Assembly: GCF_001432305.1 (NCBI RefSeq)
Contig: NZ_KQ483358.1
Coordinates: forward strand, 508,790 to 572,789
Length of the DNA stretch: 64,000 nt
Direction: 5' to 3'
Source: Curvibacter sp. PAE-UM
Lineage (GTDB): Bacteria > Pseudomonadota > Gammaproteobacteria > Burkholderiales > Burkholderiaceae_C
The notes beneath the pieces are model-generated. The model was given only the letters and a program-made list of their open reading frames with translations, made no database searches and was not told where the DNA came from. Within the stretch, counting starts at the first letter, position 1. Every line of letters starts with the position of its first letter. The position numbers and the translations under genes are program-made. This document shows, in pieces, positions 18,985 through 28,743 of this stretch.

Positions 18985-20496
18985 ATGACATCGAGTGAAG
19001 CGACAAGCCGCGCTCCGGCGCGCGAATCCGTCAACGTGGCGGGTCTGCTGGCCGCCCTGGCCGGCCTGATCATCGTCATGCTGCTGCCCAAACCGGCGGG
19101 GCTGCCGGTGGCCGGGCAGATCATGCTGGGCCTGCTGCTGTTTTCCGTGATCCTCTGGGTGAGCGAAGCGGTGGACTACGCCATCAGCGCCGTGCTCATC
19201 ACCACCCTCATGGCCTTCATGCTGGGCCTGGCGCCCAACGCCGCCAAACCTGAGGCCATGCTGGGCACCGGGCCGGCGCTCACGCTGGCGCTGGGCGGGT
19301 TTGCCAACACGGCGCTGGCCCTGGTGGCCGCGGCCTGCTTCCTCTCCGCGGCCATGACCATCACCGGGCTGGACAAGCGCATTGCCCTCTTCATCCTCTC
19401 CAAGGTCGGGGCACGGACCAACCGCGTGCTGATCGGCGCCATCCTGGTGGGCATCGTGCTGTCCTTCCTCGTGCCCTCGACCACGGCGCGCGTGGCCTGC
19501 CTGGTGCCCATCATCATGGGCATCATCCTGGCCTTCGGTGTCGACCAGCGCTCGCGCTTCGCCGGCATGCTGATGATCGCCACGGCCCAGTCCGCCTCGA
19601 TCTGGAACGTGGGCGTCAAGACGGCGGCGGCGCAGAACATGGTGGCCATCGGCTTCATCGAAAAGGCCTACGGCCAGACCATCACCTGGAGCGACTGGCT
19701 GATTGCCGCCGCGCCCTGGTCCATCCTGATGTCCATCGCCCTGTACTTCGTGATGATCAGGATGATGCCGCCCGAGACCAAGGAAATCGCCGGCGGCAAG
19801 GAAACCATCCGCCTGGCCCTGCATGCCCTGGGACCGATGAGCTGGGCCGAGAAGAAACTGCTGTTCATCACCCTCACCCTGCTGGCCTTCTGGGCCACCG
19901 AGAAGGTGCTGCACCCCTTCGACACCTCGTCCACCACCATCGCCGCCATCGCGCTCATGTTCACGCCAGGCATCGGTGTCATGGGCTGGAAGCAGGCGCA
20001 GTCGCGTATTCCGTGGGGCACCATCGTGCTCTTCGGCACCGGCATCAGCCTGGGCACGGCGCTCTTGCAGACCAAGGCCGCGGCCTGGCTGGCCAACATC
20101 ATCGTCGCCAACCTGGGCCTGGCCGGCGCCTCGGCCTTCATGATCCTGGCCCTGCTCTCGCTGTTCCTGATCGTGGTGCACCTGGGTTTTGCCAGCGCCA
20201 CGGCCTTGGCCTCGGCCATGATCCCCATCATGATCAGCGTGCTGCAGCAGATCGCCGGCGGCCCCGACGCCGCCCCCATGAACCTGGTGGGCATGACCAT
20301 GCTGCTGCAATTCGTGGTGAGCTTCGGCTTCATCCTGCCGGTCAATGCGCCACAGAACATGGTGGCCTACGGCACCGACACCTTTGCCGTGCGCGACTTC
20401 GTGCGCACGGGGCTGGTGCTCACGGTGATCGGCTTTGCGTTGGTGCTGTTGCTGGGGGCGACGTACTGGCAGTGGATGGGCTACCTGGGCAAGTAA
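18985..20496 (+). CDS. SLC13/DASS-family anion:sodium symporter
   Basis: 503 residues, 11-12 helices. DASS-family signs are ALALGGFANTALALVAAACF, the SNT-like LSFLVPSTTARVACLVPI region and the second re-entrant SNT region near FASATALASAMIPIM followed by LPVNAPQNMVAYGTD. Members carry di- or tricarboxylates, sulfate or related anions with sodium; the substrate here is unknown. A strong ribosome site (AGGAGGA) lies just before ATG 18985. The FNR-like palindrome upstream hints at oxygen or redox control. It is convergent with the LysR gene, 3 bp away. Confidence 0.9.
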   Translation: MTSSEATSRAPARESVNVAGLLAALAGLIIVMLLPKPAGLPVAGQIMLGLLLFSVILWVSEAVDYAISAVLITTLMAFMLGLAPNAAKPEAMLGTGPALTLALGGFANTALALVAAACFLSAAMTITGLDKRIALFILSKVGARTNRVLIGAILVGIVLSFLVPSTTARVACLVPIIMGIILAFGVDQRSRFAGMLMIATAQSASIWNVGVKTAAAQNMVAIGFIEKAYGQTITWSDWLIAAAPWSILMSIALYFVMIRMMPPETKEIAGGKETIRLALHALGPMSWAEKKLLFITLTLLAFWATEKVLHPFDTSSTTIAAIALMFTPGIGVMGWKQAQSRIPWGTIVLFGTGISLGTALLQTKAAAWLANIIVANLGLAGASAFMILALLSLFLIVVHLGFASATALASAMIPIMISVLQQIAGGPDAAPMNLVGMTMLLQFVVSFGFILPVNAPQNMVAYGTDTFAVRDFVRTGLVLTVIGFALVLLLGATYWQWMGYLGK

Positions 20497-20499
20497 GGC

Positions 20500-21396
20500 T
20501 CAGCGCCAGACCTGTCCCAGCGCCGCCCATGCGCTGGCCAGCACCGGCTCCCCGCGCCGCGCGCGCAGACTGACGAAGCAGAGCTGACAGTCCAGGCTCA
20601 CCCGGTCCGCCACCACCAGGCCGCGCGCCTGCGCCTCGGTGATGGCGATGGACTCGCGCACCAGGCTCAGGCCTACGCCGGAGCGCACCAGGTCCAGCAT
20701 GGACGCCTCCTGGTCCACCAGGGCCACCTGGCGCGGGCTCACGCCCAGCGGACCGAAGACACCGGCCAGCAGGCGGTGGTGAGCCGAGGCCGGCGGCGTG
20801 GCGATCCAGGGCAGGGCGGCCAGGGCCTTCCAGTCGCGGCCCAGCACCTGTTCGCCCCAGCCAGCCGGCGCCAGCACGCGGTAGCTGAAGTGCGAAAGCA
20901 CGCGCGCCTCGTACGGCCCCTCCTGCGTTTCCCCCGGCAAGCCCAGGTAGAAACCGACATCCAGTTCGCCGCGCCCGATCTGCGCCAGCACCTCGCCGCT
21001 CATGCCCTGGCGCAGTTCGGTTTCGATCTGCGGCGCGGTCTCCACCAGTTCCTTGAGGAAGGCGCCGAGGCGAATGAACTCGGGGTCGAGGATGGTGCCG
21101 ATGCGCAGGCGGCCGCGCACGGTGCTGTGCAGGCTTTGCGCCGCCTGGCCGAAATCGGCGAGCGCCGCCAGCGCCTTTTCGGCCTGCGGCAGCAGGGCCG
21201 CACCGTCGGGCGTGAGCGCCAGGCCGTGCGGCGTGCGCGTGAACAGCTGCAGGCCTGTAAGTTCAGCGAGAGCCTTGAGCTGCAAACTGACGGCCGGTTG
21301 GCTCAGGTGCAAACGGGCCGCCGCGCGCGAGACATTGCCCTCCCGCGCCACGGCGACAAAGGCGCGCAAAGCCTGGAGGTCGGGAACGGTAGCCAT
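20500..21396 (-). CDS. LysR-family transcriptional regulator
   Basis: 298 residues. The N-terminal winged helix ([39 protein letters not shown]) is followed by a linker helix and two substrate-binding halves, the standard LysR length. It is transcribed divergently from mmsA with 91 bp between the starts, the usual position of a regulator controlling its neighbour and itself. The intergenic DNA is AT-rich and holds ATTTG...CAAAT half sites (about 21399-21431). The effector is probably a valine or methylmalonate-semialdehyde pathway intermediate, by inference from mmsA. Confidence 0.9.
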   Translation of the reverse strand: MATVPDLQALRAFVAVAREGNVSRAAARLHLSQPAVSLQLKALAELTGLQLFTRTPHGLALTPDGAALLPQAEKALAALADFGQAAQSLHSTVRGRLRIGTILDPEFIRLGAFLKELVETAPQIETELRQGMSGEVLAQIGRGELDVGFYLGLPGETQEGPYEARVLSHFSYRVLAPAGWGEQVLGRDWKALAALPWIATPPASAHHRLLAGVFGPLGVSPRQVALVDQEASMLDLVRSGVGLSLVRESIAITEAQARGLVVADRVSLDCQLCFVSLRARRGEPVLASAWAALGQVWR

Positions 21397-21487
21397 ATTT
21401 GAAAAATTTATACCACCATTTTGGGCAAATCATTGGAAAAATGCCTGGATTTCCCCGACACTTCGCCATCCCCGAGGAGACTTCACC

Positions 21488-22999
21488 ATGAGCATTGCAA
21501 ATATTGACCACTACATCGCCGGCAAGATCGCCGCCGGCACGTCCGGCCGCGCGCAGGACGTCTACAACCCCGCCACCGGCGCCGTCAGCGGTCGCACCGC
21601 CCTCGCCAGCGCGGCCGAAGTCGACAAGGCCGTGGCCGTCGCGCAGGCCGCCTTCCCGGCCTGGGCCGACACCTCGCCGCTGCGCCGCGCGCGCATCCTG
21701 TTCAAGTTCCTCGAACTGATGAACCACCACCGCGACGACCTGGCGCGCCTGATCACCGCCGAACACGGCAAGGTCTTCACCGACGCCCAAGGCGAGGTGA
21801 CGCGCGGCATCGAGATCCTGGAATTCGCCACTGGCATTCCGCAGCTGCTCAAGGGCGACTACACCGAGCAGGTCTCCACCGGCATGGACAACTGGACCAT
21901 GCGCCAGCCCCTGGGCGTGGTGGCGGGCATCACGCCCTTCAACTTCCCCGTGATGGTGCCGATGTGGATGTTCCCGGTGGCCTTGGCCGCAGGCAATACC
22001 TTCATCCTCAAGCCCAGCCCGATCGACCCCAGCCCCTCGCTCTTCATGGCCGAGCTGCTGAAGAAGGCCGGCCTGCCCGACGGCGTGTTCAACGTGGTGC
22101 AGGGCGACAAGGAGGCCGTGGACGCGCTGCTGGCCCACCATGACGTCAAGGCCATCAGCTTCGTGGGCTCCACGCCGATTGCCAACTACATCTATGAGAC
22201 TGGCGCACGCAACGGCAAGCGCGTGCAGGCCCTGGGCGGCGCCAAGAACCACATGGTGGTCATGCCCGACGCCGACCTGGACCAGGCGGTGGACGGCCTG
22301 ATCGGCGCGGCCTACGGCTCGGCCGGCGAGCGTTGCATGGCCATCTCGGTGGCGGTGCTGGTGGGCGACGTGGCCGACAAGATCATGCCCAAGCTGATCG
22401 AGCGCACCAAGACACTCAAGATCAAGAACGGCATGGAGCTGGATGCCGAGATGGGCCCCATCGTCACCAGTATCGCGCACCAGCGCATCACGGGCTACAT
22501 CGAGCACGGCGCCAAGGAAGGCGCCAAGCTGCTGGTGGATGGCCGCGGCTTCCAGGGCAAGGCGGCCGGTGCCGGCTGCTCAGGAGGCTTCTGGCTGGGT
22601 GGCACGCTGTTCGACCACGTCACGCCCGAGATGAAAATCTACAAGGAAGAGATTTTCGGCCCGGTGCTGGCCTGCGTGCGTGTGCCCGACTTCGCCACCG
22701 CCGTGAAGCTGGTCAACGACCACGAGTTCGGCAACGGCGTGGCCTGCTACACGCGTGACGGTCATGCGGCGCGCGAATTCGCCCGCCGCATCCAGGTCGG
22801 CATGGTCGGCATCAACGTGCCGATTCCCGTGCCCATGGCCTGGCACGGCTTCGGCGGCTGGAAGCGTTCGCTGTTCGGCGACATGCACGCCTACGGCGAA
22901 GAAGGCGTGCGCTTTTATACCAAGCAGAAGTCGGTGATGCAGCGCTGGCCGGAGAGCATCGGCAAGGGTGCCGAGTTCGCCATGCCTACGAGCAAATGA
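21488..22999 (+). CDS. mmsA: CoA-acylating methylmalonate-semialdehyde dehydrogenase
   Basis: 503 residues, aldehyde dehydrogenase superfamily, MmsA branch. The catalytic Cys is C283 in [14 protein letters not shown], with the GERCMA pattern typical of CoA-dependent MmsA. The NAD-binding [16 protein letters not shown] and the C-terminal [16 protein letters not shown] also fit. It converts methylmalonate semialdehyde to propionyl-CoA (and malonate semialdehyde to acetyl-CoA) in valine, inositol and beta-alanine breakdown. GAGGAG precedes ATG 21488. No other val/iol genes flank it, so its pathway here is not certain. Confidence 0.93.
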   Translation: MSIANIDHYIAGKIAAGTSGRAQDVYNPATGAVSGRTALASAAEVDKAVAVAQAAFPAWADTSPLRRARILFKFLELMNHHRDDLARLITAEHGKVFTDAQGEVTRGIEILEFATGIPQLLKGDYTEQVSTGMDNWTMRQPLGVVAGITPFNFPVMVPMWMFPVALAAGNTFILKPSPIDPSPSLFMAELLKKAGLPDGVFNVVQGDKEAVDALLAHHDVKAISFVGSTPIANYIYETGARNGKRVQALGGAKNHMVVMPDADLDQAVDGLIGAAYGSAGERCMAISVAVLVGDVADKIMPKLIERTKTLKIKNGMELDAEMGPIVTSIAHQRITGYIEHGAKEGAKLLVDGRGFQGKAAGAGCSGGFWLGGTLFDHVTPEMKIYKEEIFGPVLACVRVPDFATAVKLVNDHEFGNGVACYTRDGHAAREFARRIQVGMVGINVPIPVPMAWHGFGGWKRSLFGDMHAYGEEGVRFYTKQKSVMQRWPESIGKGAEFAMPTSK

Positions 23000-23039
23000 C
23001 GCCTTTGCAGTCTTCGCATGCCCCTCAAGCCCGGTGTGC

Positions 23040-23099
23040 GGGGCGGCGGGGCGGGTGATGTGGCAAAGCGCAGCGCCTCTGAGCCCGCCTCGCCGCCCC
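23040..23099. repeat. Long GC-rich inverted repeat between mmsA and GMC gene
   Basis: Arms 23040-23055 (GGGGCGGCGGGGCGGG) and 23084-23099 are inverted copies with one mismatch in 16, and pairing extends about four further base pairs with wobbles. The loop is 28 nt. No T-run follows, so it is not a standard terminator, but it should strongly reduce or process read-through from mmsA. Confidence 0.65.
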
Positions 23100-23143
23100 G
23101 TGCAAGCAGCCCCCGCCAACGCCAGCCCAGCAGAGCCCACACC

Positions 23144-24850
23144 ATGAGCGACATGACGTTCGACTACATCATCATCGGCGCCGGCACGGCGGGATGTCTG
23201 CTGGCCAACCGGCTCAGCATGGACGCCAGCAAGCGCGTGCTGCTGATCGAGGCGGGGCGCCGGGATGACTACCACTGGATCCACATCCCGGTGGGCTACC
23301 TCTACTGCATCGGCAACCCGCGCACCGACTGGCTCTACAACACCGAGCCGGCCGCCGGGTTGAACGGCCGCAGCCTGCGTTACCCGCGCGGCAAGACCCT
23401 GGGCGGCTGCTCCAGCATCAACGGCATGATCTACATGCGCGGCCAGTCGCGCGACTATGACCAGTGGGCGCAGCTGACCGGCGACGACGGCTGGCGCTGG
23501 GACCAGGTGCTGCCCTACTTCAAGCACCACGAGGACTACTACAAGGGCGCCGACGCCCTGCACGGCGCCAAAGGCGTGCCGACCGAGCTGCTCGACCTCA
23601 AAAAACACCCCACCGACCACTACCGCACGCTGATGCGCCACCACATCACGGGGGGCGAATGGCGCATCGAGAAGCAGCGCCTGCGCTGGGACGTGCTGGA
23701 CGCCTTTTCTCAAGCGGCGCAACAGGCCGGCATCCCTGCCAGCGAGGACTTCAACCGCGGCAACAACGAAGGCGTGGGTTACTTCGAAGTCAACCAGAAG
23801 AGCGGTTGGCGCTGGAACACGGCCAAGGCCTTCCTGCGCCCGAAATGCTACGGACGCCCCAACTTCGAGCTCTGGACTTCGGCGCAGGTGGCGCGCCTGG
23901 TCGTGGACACCGCGCCCGATGGCGGCAAGCAATGCACCGGCGTGCAGGTCTGGACCGGCCAGGAGATGGTGACGGCCACCGCCACGCGTGAGGTGGTGCT
24001 GACCGCAGGCAGCGTGGGCTCCACGCAGATCCTGCAGCTTTCGGGCATCGGCCCGGGCGAACTGCTGCGCCGCCACGAGGTGCCCGTGGTGCACGAGCTG
24101 CCCGGCGTTGGTGCCAACCTGCAGGACCACCTGCAGATCCGCTCGGTCTACAAGGTGCAGGGTGTCAAGACGCTCAACACCATGGCCAACAGCCTGTGGG
24201 GCAAGGCCATGATCGGGCTGGAGTACGCAATCAAGCGCAGCGGCCCCATGAGCATGGCGCCCAGCCAGCTCGGTGCCTTCACCCGGAGCGACCCGGCCCA
24301 GCCCTGGCCCAACATCGAATACCACGTGCAACCGCTCTCGCTGGACGCCTTCGGTGAACCGCTGCACGGTTTCAACGCCTTCACCGCCAGCGTCTGCAAC
24401 CTCAACCCGACCAGCCGGGGCACCATCCAGATCCGCAGCAATCGCTTCGAGGATGCACCGGCGATTGCGCCCAACTACCTGAGCACCGAACAGGACCGCA
24501 AGGTGGCGGCCGATTCGCTGCGCGTGACCCGTCGCATCGTGGAGCAACCGGCGCTGGCGAAGTACCAGCCGCAGGAATGGAAACCCGGTGTGCAGTACCA
24601 GAGCGACGAAGACCTGGCGCGACTGGCCGGCGACATCGCCACCACCATCTTCCACCCGGTGGGCACCACGCGCATGGGACGTGCGGACGACCCCATGGCC
24701 GTGGTCGACCCGCAGCTGCGCGTGCGCGGCATCCGCGGCCTGCGCGTAGCCGATGCCGGTGTCATGCCCACCATCACCAGCGGCAACACCAACTCACCGA
24801 CCTTGATGATCGCCGAGCGCGCGGCACACCTGATCCTGAGCGAGGCCTGA
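23144..24850 (+). CDS. GMC-family FAD oxidoreductase (choline dehydrogenase-like)
   Basis: 568 residues from ATG 23144. The FAD-binding DYIIIGAGTAGCLLANRLS is at the N-terminus, the GMC signature 1 region is YPRGKTLGGCSSINGMIYMR near 80-100, and GSVGSTQILQLSGIGP is signature 2. The active-site His is in IFHPVGTTRMG near 500, with a second Asn/His in SGNTNSPTLMIAERAA. Family members oxidise alcohols (choline, glucose, alkanols). There is no signal peptide. The substrate is unknown; neighbours do not include bet genes. Start choice is uncertain by three residues (also ATG 23153). Confidence 0.9.
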   Translation: MSDMTFDYIIIGAGTAGCLLANRLSMDASKRVLLIEAGRRDDYHWIHIPVGYLYCIGNPRTDWLYNTEPAAGLNGRSLRYPRGKTLGGCSSINGMIYMRGQSRDYDQWAQLTGDDGWRWDQVLPYFKHHEDYYKGADALHGAKGVPTELLDLKKHPTDHYRTLMRHHITGGEWRIEKQRLRWDVLDAFSQAAQQAGIPASEDFNRGNNEGVGYFEVNQKSGWRWNTAKAFLRPKCYGRPNFELWTSAQVARLVVDTAPDGGKQCTGVQVWTGQEMVTATATREVVLTAGSVGSTQILQLSGIGPGELLRRHEVPVVHELPGVGANLQDHLQIRSVYKVQGVKTLNTMANSLWGKAMIGLEYAIKRSGPMSMAPSQLGAFTRSDPAQPWPNIEYHVQPLSLDAFGEPLHGFNAFTASVCNLNPTSRGTIQIRSNRFEDAPAIAPNYLSTEQDRKVAADSLRVTRRIVEQPALAKYQPQEWKPGVQYQSDEDLARLAGDIATTIFHPVGTTRMGRADDPMAVVDPQLRVRGIRGLRVADAGVMPTITSGNTNSPTLMIAERAAHLILSEA

Positions 24851-24859
24851 GCAAGCTGC

Positions 24860-25174
24860 TCAGCGCAGACGCCCGACGTAACGCGCCTCCAGCCCCGACA
24901 AGACCGATGCCTCTTCCCTGGGCATCACCTTGGGCACGGCCTTGACTGGTTTTGGTGCAGGGCGCAGGGCCTGCATGGCGGCATCCATGCGGTGCGCCAG
25001 TTCGGCCAGCTCGTCCAGGCCTTTTTCCAGGGCGGCAGCGCGGGCAAAGCGCACCACGTCGTCGGCATATTCCAGGTTGCGGGCCATCCATTCGGTATCG
25101 GTCACCCGTCCGGTGACCCGGCGCAGCTGCACGTGCAGATGGGCGGCGATGGCGATGCGTTCACTCTCGAGCAT
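24860..25174 (-). CDS. Small conserved-looking hypothetical protein
   Basis: 104 residues, no membrane segment, largely helical: MLESERIAIAAHLHVQLRRVTGRVTDTEWMARN, then a second helix pair ALEKGLDELAELAHRMDAAM. The C-terminal 30 residues are Pro/Lys-rich with ARYVGRLR at the end. I do not recognise a family. Codon use matches its neighbours, and it has its own likely promoter region on the right (25175-25330). It is convergent with the GMC gene, 9 bp away. Confidence 0.6.
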   Translation of the reverse strand: MLESERIAIAAHLHVQLRRVTGRVTDTEWMARNLEYADDVVRFARAAALEKGLDELAELAHRMDAAMQALRPAPKPVKAVPKVMPREEASVLSGLEARYVGRLR

Positions 25175-25400
25175 GGTGGTTTCCTGCAGGACACGGACCA
25201 GCCGGGAAGCAGTATCCGTGCCACAGCCTGGACCAACCGCCGGCCCGGCCCGGGGAAACCCCTAGTCCGGCGCCTGGCGCACTGACTTACATTACGACCA
25301 CTCGCAAGCGCGCCCCGGGCGCCGCATGAGAGGAACCGAGGAAGACTTCGACTCAAACGTACAAGAAAATTGATACCATCCAGAGCAGATGGCGTTCACC

Positions 25401-25430
25401 AAGGCACCGCTAACCCCGGTGCCTTTTTAT
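25401..25430 (+). terminator. Intrinsic terminator 20 bp before the TSUP gene
   Basis: AAGGCACCG (25401-25409), 7-nt loop, CGGTGCCTT (25417-25425) followed by TTT is a clear plus-strand terminator. No annotated plus-strand gene ends before it: the nearest upstream plus gene (GMC) stops 550 bp away. Two 15-codon frames precede it (25326-25373 and 25388-25435), the second running through the hairpin. It therefore ends either a small RNA or an attenuated leader of the TSUP gene. Confidence 0.7.
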
Positions 25431-25448
25431 TTGTAGTCCCGGTTCTTC

Positions 25449-26207
25449 ATGGAATTTTTTCTCGTCACGCTGGCCTCGCTGCTGGCCGGTTTCGTCGACG
25501 CCATCGTGGGCGGCGGCGGCCTGGTCCTGTTGCCGGCCCTGTTTGCCGCCTACCCCACGGCCCATGCGGCCACCCTCTTCGGCACCAACAAGTCCGCCTC
25601 GGTCTGGGGCACGGCCTTCGCTTCGGTGCAGTACGTGCGGCGCGTGGACCTGCGCTGGCGCACCATGCTCCCGGCCATGGCCCTGTCTTTTGCCGGCGCG
25701 CTGGCCGGGGCCTGGCTGGTCACGCTGATCGCGCCGGATTTCCTGCGCAAGCTGCTGCCGGCCGTGCTGCTGCTGGTGCTGGTCTACACGCTGATGAAAA
25801 AGGAGCTGGGCCGACACCATGCGCCGCGTTATGCGGGCCGCCAGGAGCTGCTGGCCGCCGGCACGGTGGGCCTGCTGATCGGCTTCTACGACGGCTTCTT
25901 CGGTCCGGGCACCGGCAGCTTTTTCGTCTTCCTCTTCGTGCGCTGGCTGGGTTATGACTTCCTGCACGCTTCGGCCGGGGCCAAGCTGCTCAACCTCAGC
26001 AGCAACCTCTCGGCGCTCCTGCTGTTCGCCCTCAAGGGCCATGTCTGGTGGCATTTCGCGCTGACGCTGGCGCTGGCCAATATCGTGGGCAGCCTGCTGG
26101 GCACACGACTGGCACTCAAGCACGGTGCCGGCTTTGTGCGCGGCGTCTTCATCATGGTGGTGAGTGCGCTGATCCTCAAGACCGGCTACGACGCTTTCCT
26201 GCGCTAG
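25449..26207 (+). CDS. TSUP (TauE/SafE) family transporter
   Basis: 252 residues, eight hydrophobic helices. The duplicated TSUP motif is seen in the first half (FVDAIVGGGGLVLLPALF with ATLFGTNKSASVWGT) and the second half (FYDGFFGPGTGSFFVFLFV with AGAKLLNLSSNLSALLLF). Members export sulfite or sulfoacetate or move other organosulfur anions; the substrate here is unknown. An intrinsic terminator lies only 20 bp upstream of ATG 25449, so expression may depend on read-through. It is convergent with mrdA, 13 bp away. Confidence 0.9.
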   Translation: MEFFLVTLASLLAGFVDAIVGGGGLVLLPALFAAYPTAHAATLFGTNKSASVWGTAFASVQYVRRVDLRWRTMLPAMALSFAGALAGAWLVTLIAPDFLRKLLPAVLLLVLVYTLMKKELGRHHAPRYAGRQELLAAGTVGLLIGFYDGFFGPGTGSFFVFLFVRWLGYDFLHASAGAKLLNLSSNLSALLLFALKGHVWWHFALTLALANIVGSLLGTRLALKHGAGFVRGVFIMVVSALILKTGYDAFLR

Positions 26208-26220
26208 CGAGGGGAGAGGG

Positions 26221-28203
26221 TCACGGCTCCACAGCCACCTGCACGCCTGCCTTGCCCTTGGGCGGCCAGGCCACCTCGGCCGCCAGGCGCGGCTTGCCGA
26301 TCGGCGTCGCCGCACGGCCCTGCTTGACGGCGGCCAGGTCTTCCTCGCTCGGGTACTGGCCCAGCAGCCAGTAGTCGAACACGCGCCGCGCCATCGGGGC
26401 GGCATGCTCGGCACCGAAACCCGAGTTCTCCACGATCACCGCCAGGGCGATCTTGGGCTCGTCCACCGGTGCGAAGGCGATGTACAGCGCGTGATCGCGC
26501 TGGTGTTCCTCCATCTTGCGCGCATCGTACTTCTCCTTCTGGCCGATGGTCACGGCTTGCGCGGTGCCGGTCTTGCCGGCGCTGAGGTACTTGGCGCCGA
26601 GGAAGGAGCGCGCCGAGGTGCCGTCCTGCGTGACGGCCGCCAGCGCCCGGCGCACGACGGCCAGGTTCTGCTGGCCGTAGCGCAGGTTCTCCGGCTGTTT
26701 CTTGGCCACGTCCTGTATCACCGTACTCCCGGCATCCTGCGTGCCGATGACCAGATGGGGCGTGTACTTGACCCCGTTGTTGGCCAGCGTGCCCGTGGCC
26801 GACGCCAGCTGCAGCATGGTGAAGGTGTTGTAACCCTGGCCGATGCCCAGTGAAATGGTTTCACCGGCATACCATTTCTGCTGCTCCGGCCGCTTGTAGG
26901 TCCGGCGCTTCCAGGCCTGGCTGGGCAGCACGCCGCGCACCTCGCCCTGGATGTCGATACCCGTGAGCTGGCCGAAACCCAGGGGTTTCATGAAATCGTG
27001 GATGGCGTCCACGCCCAGCTCGTTGGCCAGGGAGTAGTAGTAGACGTTGCTGGACTTGACGATGCTGCGGTGCATGTCCACCGGGCCCAGCCCGCCATCA
27101 CCGTGGCTGCGGAAGGTGTGGTCGCCGAAGGTCCAGGAACCGCCGTCGTAGACGATGGTGGACGGCGAGCGCTTGCCAGTCTCCAGCGCCGCCATGGCCA
27201 TGAAAGGCTTGTAGGTCGAGCCCGGCGGGTAGGTGCCACGCAGGGCCCGGTTCAGCAGCGGTTTCTCGATCGACTCGTTGAGCGCCTGCCAGGACTCGAG
27301 GTCGATGCCTTCGACGAACATGTTCGGGTCGAAGGTCGGCTTGCTGACGAAGGCCAGGATCTCGCCGTTGCTGGGGTCGAGCGCCACCAGCGCACCGCGC
27401 CGTGCGCCGAACATCTCTTCGATCAGGTTCTGCAGCTTGATGTCGATGGACAGCACCACGTTGTTGCCTGGCTTGGCCAGGCTGCTGGCGAGCTTGCGCA
27501 CGGCGCGCCCACCGGCCGAGGTCTCGACGCGCTCGAAACCCGTGATGCCGTGCAGGTGTTTCTCGAAGCTTTGCTCCACGCCGAGTTTGCCGATGTAATC
27601 GGTGCCGCGGTAGTTGGCCTGGTCCTCGTCATCCCACTCCTCCTGCTCCTTCTTTTCGGCCGGGTTGATGCGGCCGATGTAGCCCACCACATGGCTGCCG
27701 AGCTCCCCCCAGGGGTAGTTGCGGAACAGGCGCGCGCGGATGTCCACGCCGCTGAAGCGATAACGCTGCACGGCGAAGCGCGCCACCTCCTCGTCGGACA
27801 GGCGCGTGCGGATGGGCAGGGACTCGGCGCCCTTGGTCTCTTCCATGAGCTTGCGGAAACGCCGGCGGTCGCGCGGAGTGATCTCGACCATGTCGGCCAG
27901 TTCGTTGGTGGTCTGCTCCAGATTGGCGACCTGGGAGGGCGTGATTTCCAGCGTGTAGGCCGAGTAGTTGGTCGCCAGCGGAATGCCGTTGCGGTCCAGG
28001 ATCAGACCGCGCGTGGGCACCAGCGGCACGACCGTGGTGCGGTTGATCTCGGCCTGCTCCTGCAACTCGGCATGGCGGACCACCTGCAGGTAGACCAGCC
28101 GGAAAAACAGGATCAGGAAGCAGGCGAACACCAGCGCGGAGACGACCAGCCCGCGCGCACGGAAGCGATGCAGGTCGGCTTCGACGTTGCGCAGTTCGGT
28201 CAT
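26221..28203 (-). CDS. mrdA: Penicillin-binding protein 2 (peptidoglycan transpeptidase)
   Basis: 660 residues. One N-terminal membrane anchor (about 17-38), the PBP dimerisation domain, then the transpeptidase domain with S329-T-Y-K332 in PPGSTYKPFM, the SxN-type KSSNVYYYSLA near 385 and KTG in SAGKTGTAQAV near 550. It cross-links peptidoglycan for cell elongation together with RodA and MreBCD. It is the last gene of mreB-mreC-mreD-mrdA, 9 bp after mreD. rodA, which often follows, is not here. The length is normal for Burkholderiales PBP2. Confidence 0.95.
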   Translation of the reverse strand: MTELRNVEADLHRFRARGLVVSALVFACFLILFFRLVYLQVVRHAELQEQAEINRTTVVPLVPTRGLILDRNGIPLATNYSAYTLEITPSQVANLEQTTNELADMVEITPRDRRRFRKLMEETKGAESLPIRTRLSDEEVARFAVQRYRFSGVDIRARLFRNYPWGELGSHVVGYIGRINPAEKKEQEEWDDEDQANYRGTDYIGKLGVEQSFEKHLHGITGFERVETSAGGRAVRKLASSLAKPGNNVVLSIDIKLQNLIEEMFGARRGALVALDPSNGEILAFVSKPTFDPNMFVEGIDLESWQALNESIEKPLLNRALRGTYPPGSTYKPFMAMAALETGKRSPSTIVYDGGSWTFGDHTFRSHGDGGLGPVDMHRSIVKSSNVYYYSLANELGVDAIHDFMKPLGFGQLTGIDIQGEVRGVLPSQAWKRRTYKRPEQQKWYAGETISLGIGQGYNTFTMLQLASATGTLANNGVKYTPHLVIGTQDAGSTVIQDVAKKQPENLRYGQQNLAVVRRALAAVTQDGTSARSFLGAKYLSAGKTGTAQAVTIGQKEKYDARKMEEHQRDHALYIAFAPVDEPKIALAVIVENSGFGAEHAAPMARRVFDYWLLGQYPSEEDLAAVKQGRAATPIGKPRLAAEVAWPPKGKAGVQVAVEP

Positions 28204-28212
28204 GGCGGCAGG

Positions 28213-28743
28213 CTACAGCGGCCGGTTGGCGTCGGGGTCGGGCGCGCGCCGCTGCGGCAGCAGCAGCAGCATGGAGGCCAGCGGCCACAGCAGCGCCTCG
28301 ATCAACGGCGCCAGCAGCATGGAAAAGCCCGGGAAATTGCCGCCCACCATCAGGCGCACGGCCAGCGCCACCGAATGGGCGGCGATCAGCAGGGGCAGCA
28401 CGTGCACCGACTGCGAGGCCAGCGTGAACCACAGCAGACGGCGATGGATGGCGATGGCCAGGAAGTTCAGCACCGAGTAGGCCAGGGCGTGCTGCCCCAG
28501 CACGCTGCCCTGGTGCACGTCCATCAGCAGGCCGAACACGAAGGCCGCCCCGATGCCGATGCGCTGCGGCTGGTGCACACCCCAGAAGACCAGGGTCAGG
28601 GCCAACAGGTCCGGCGCCCAGGGCGCGCGCCCCCAGAGCGCGATGTTGAGCAGCAGGTTGAGGCCGAAAGCCCCCGCCAGGCTGCCCCAGATGAAGAGGG
28701 GGTTGGCGGGCAGCAAGAGCTGCTGACCGGGGCGCATGATCAT
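28213..28743 (-). CDS. mreD: Rod shape-determining protein MreD
   Basis: 176 residues with five or six hydrophobic helices and the short conserved FGLLMDVHQGSVLGQHALAY in the middle, the MreD signature (DxxxGxxxG.hA). The ATG at 28743-28741 overlaps the mreC stop as ATGA. MreD is an inner-membrane partner of MreC in the elongasome. Confidence 0.93.
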   Translation of the reverse strand: MIMRPGQQLLLPANPLFIWGSLAGAFGLNLLLNIALWGRAPWAPDLLALTLVFWGVHQPQRIGIGAAFVFGLLMDVHQGSVLGQHALAYSVLNFLAIAIHRRLLWFTLASQSVHVLPLLIAAHSVALAVRLMVGGNFPGFSMLLAPLIEALLWPLASMLLLLPQRRAPDPDANRPL

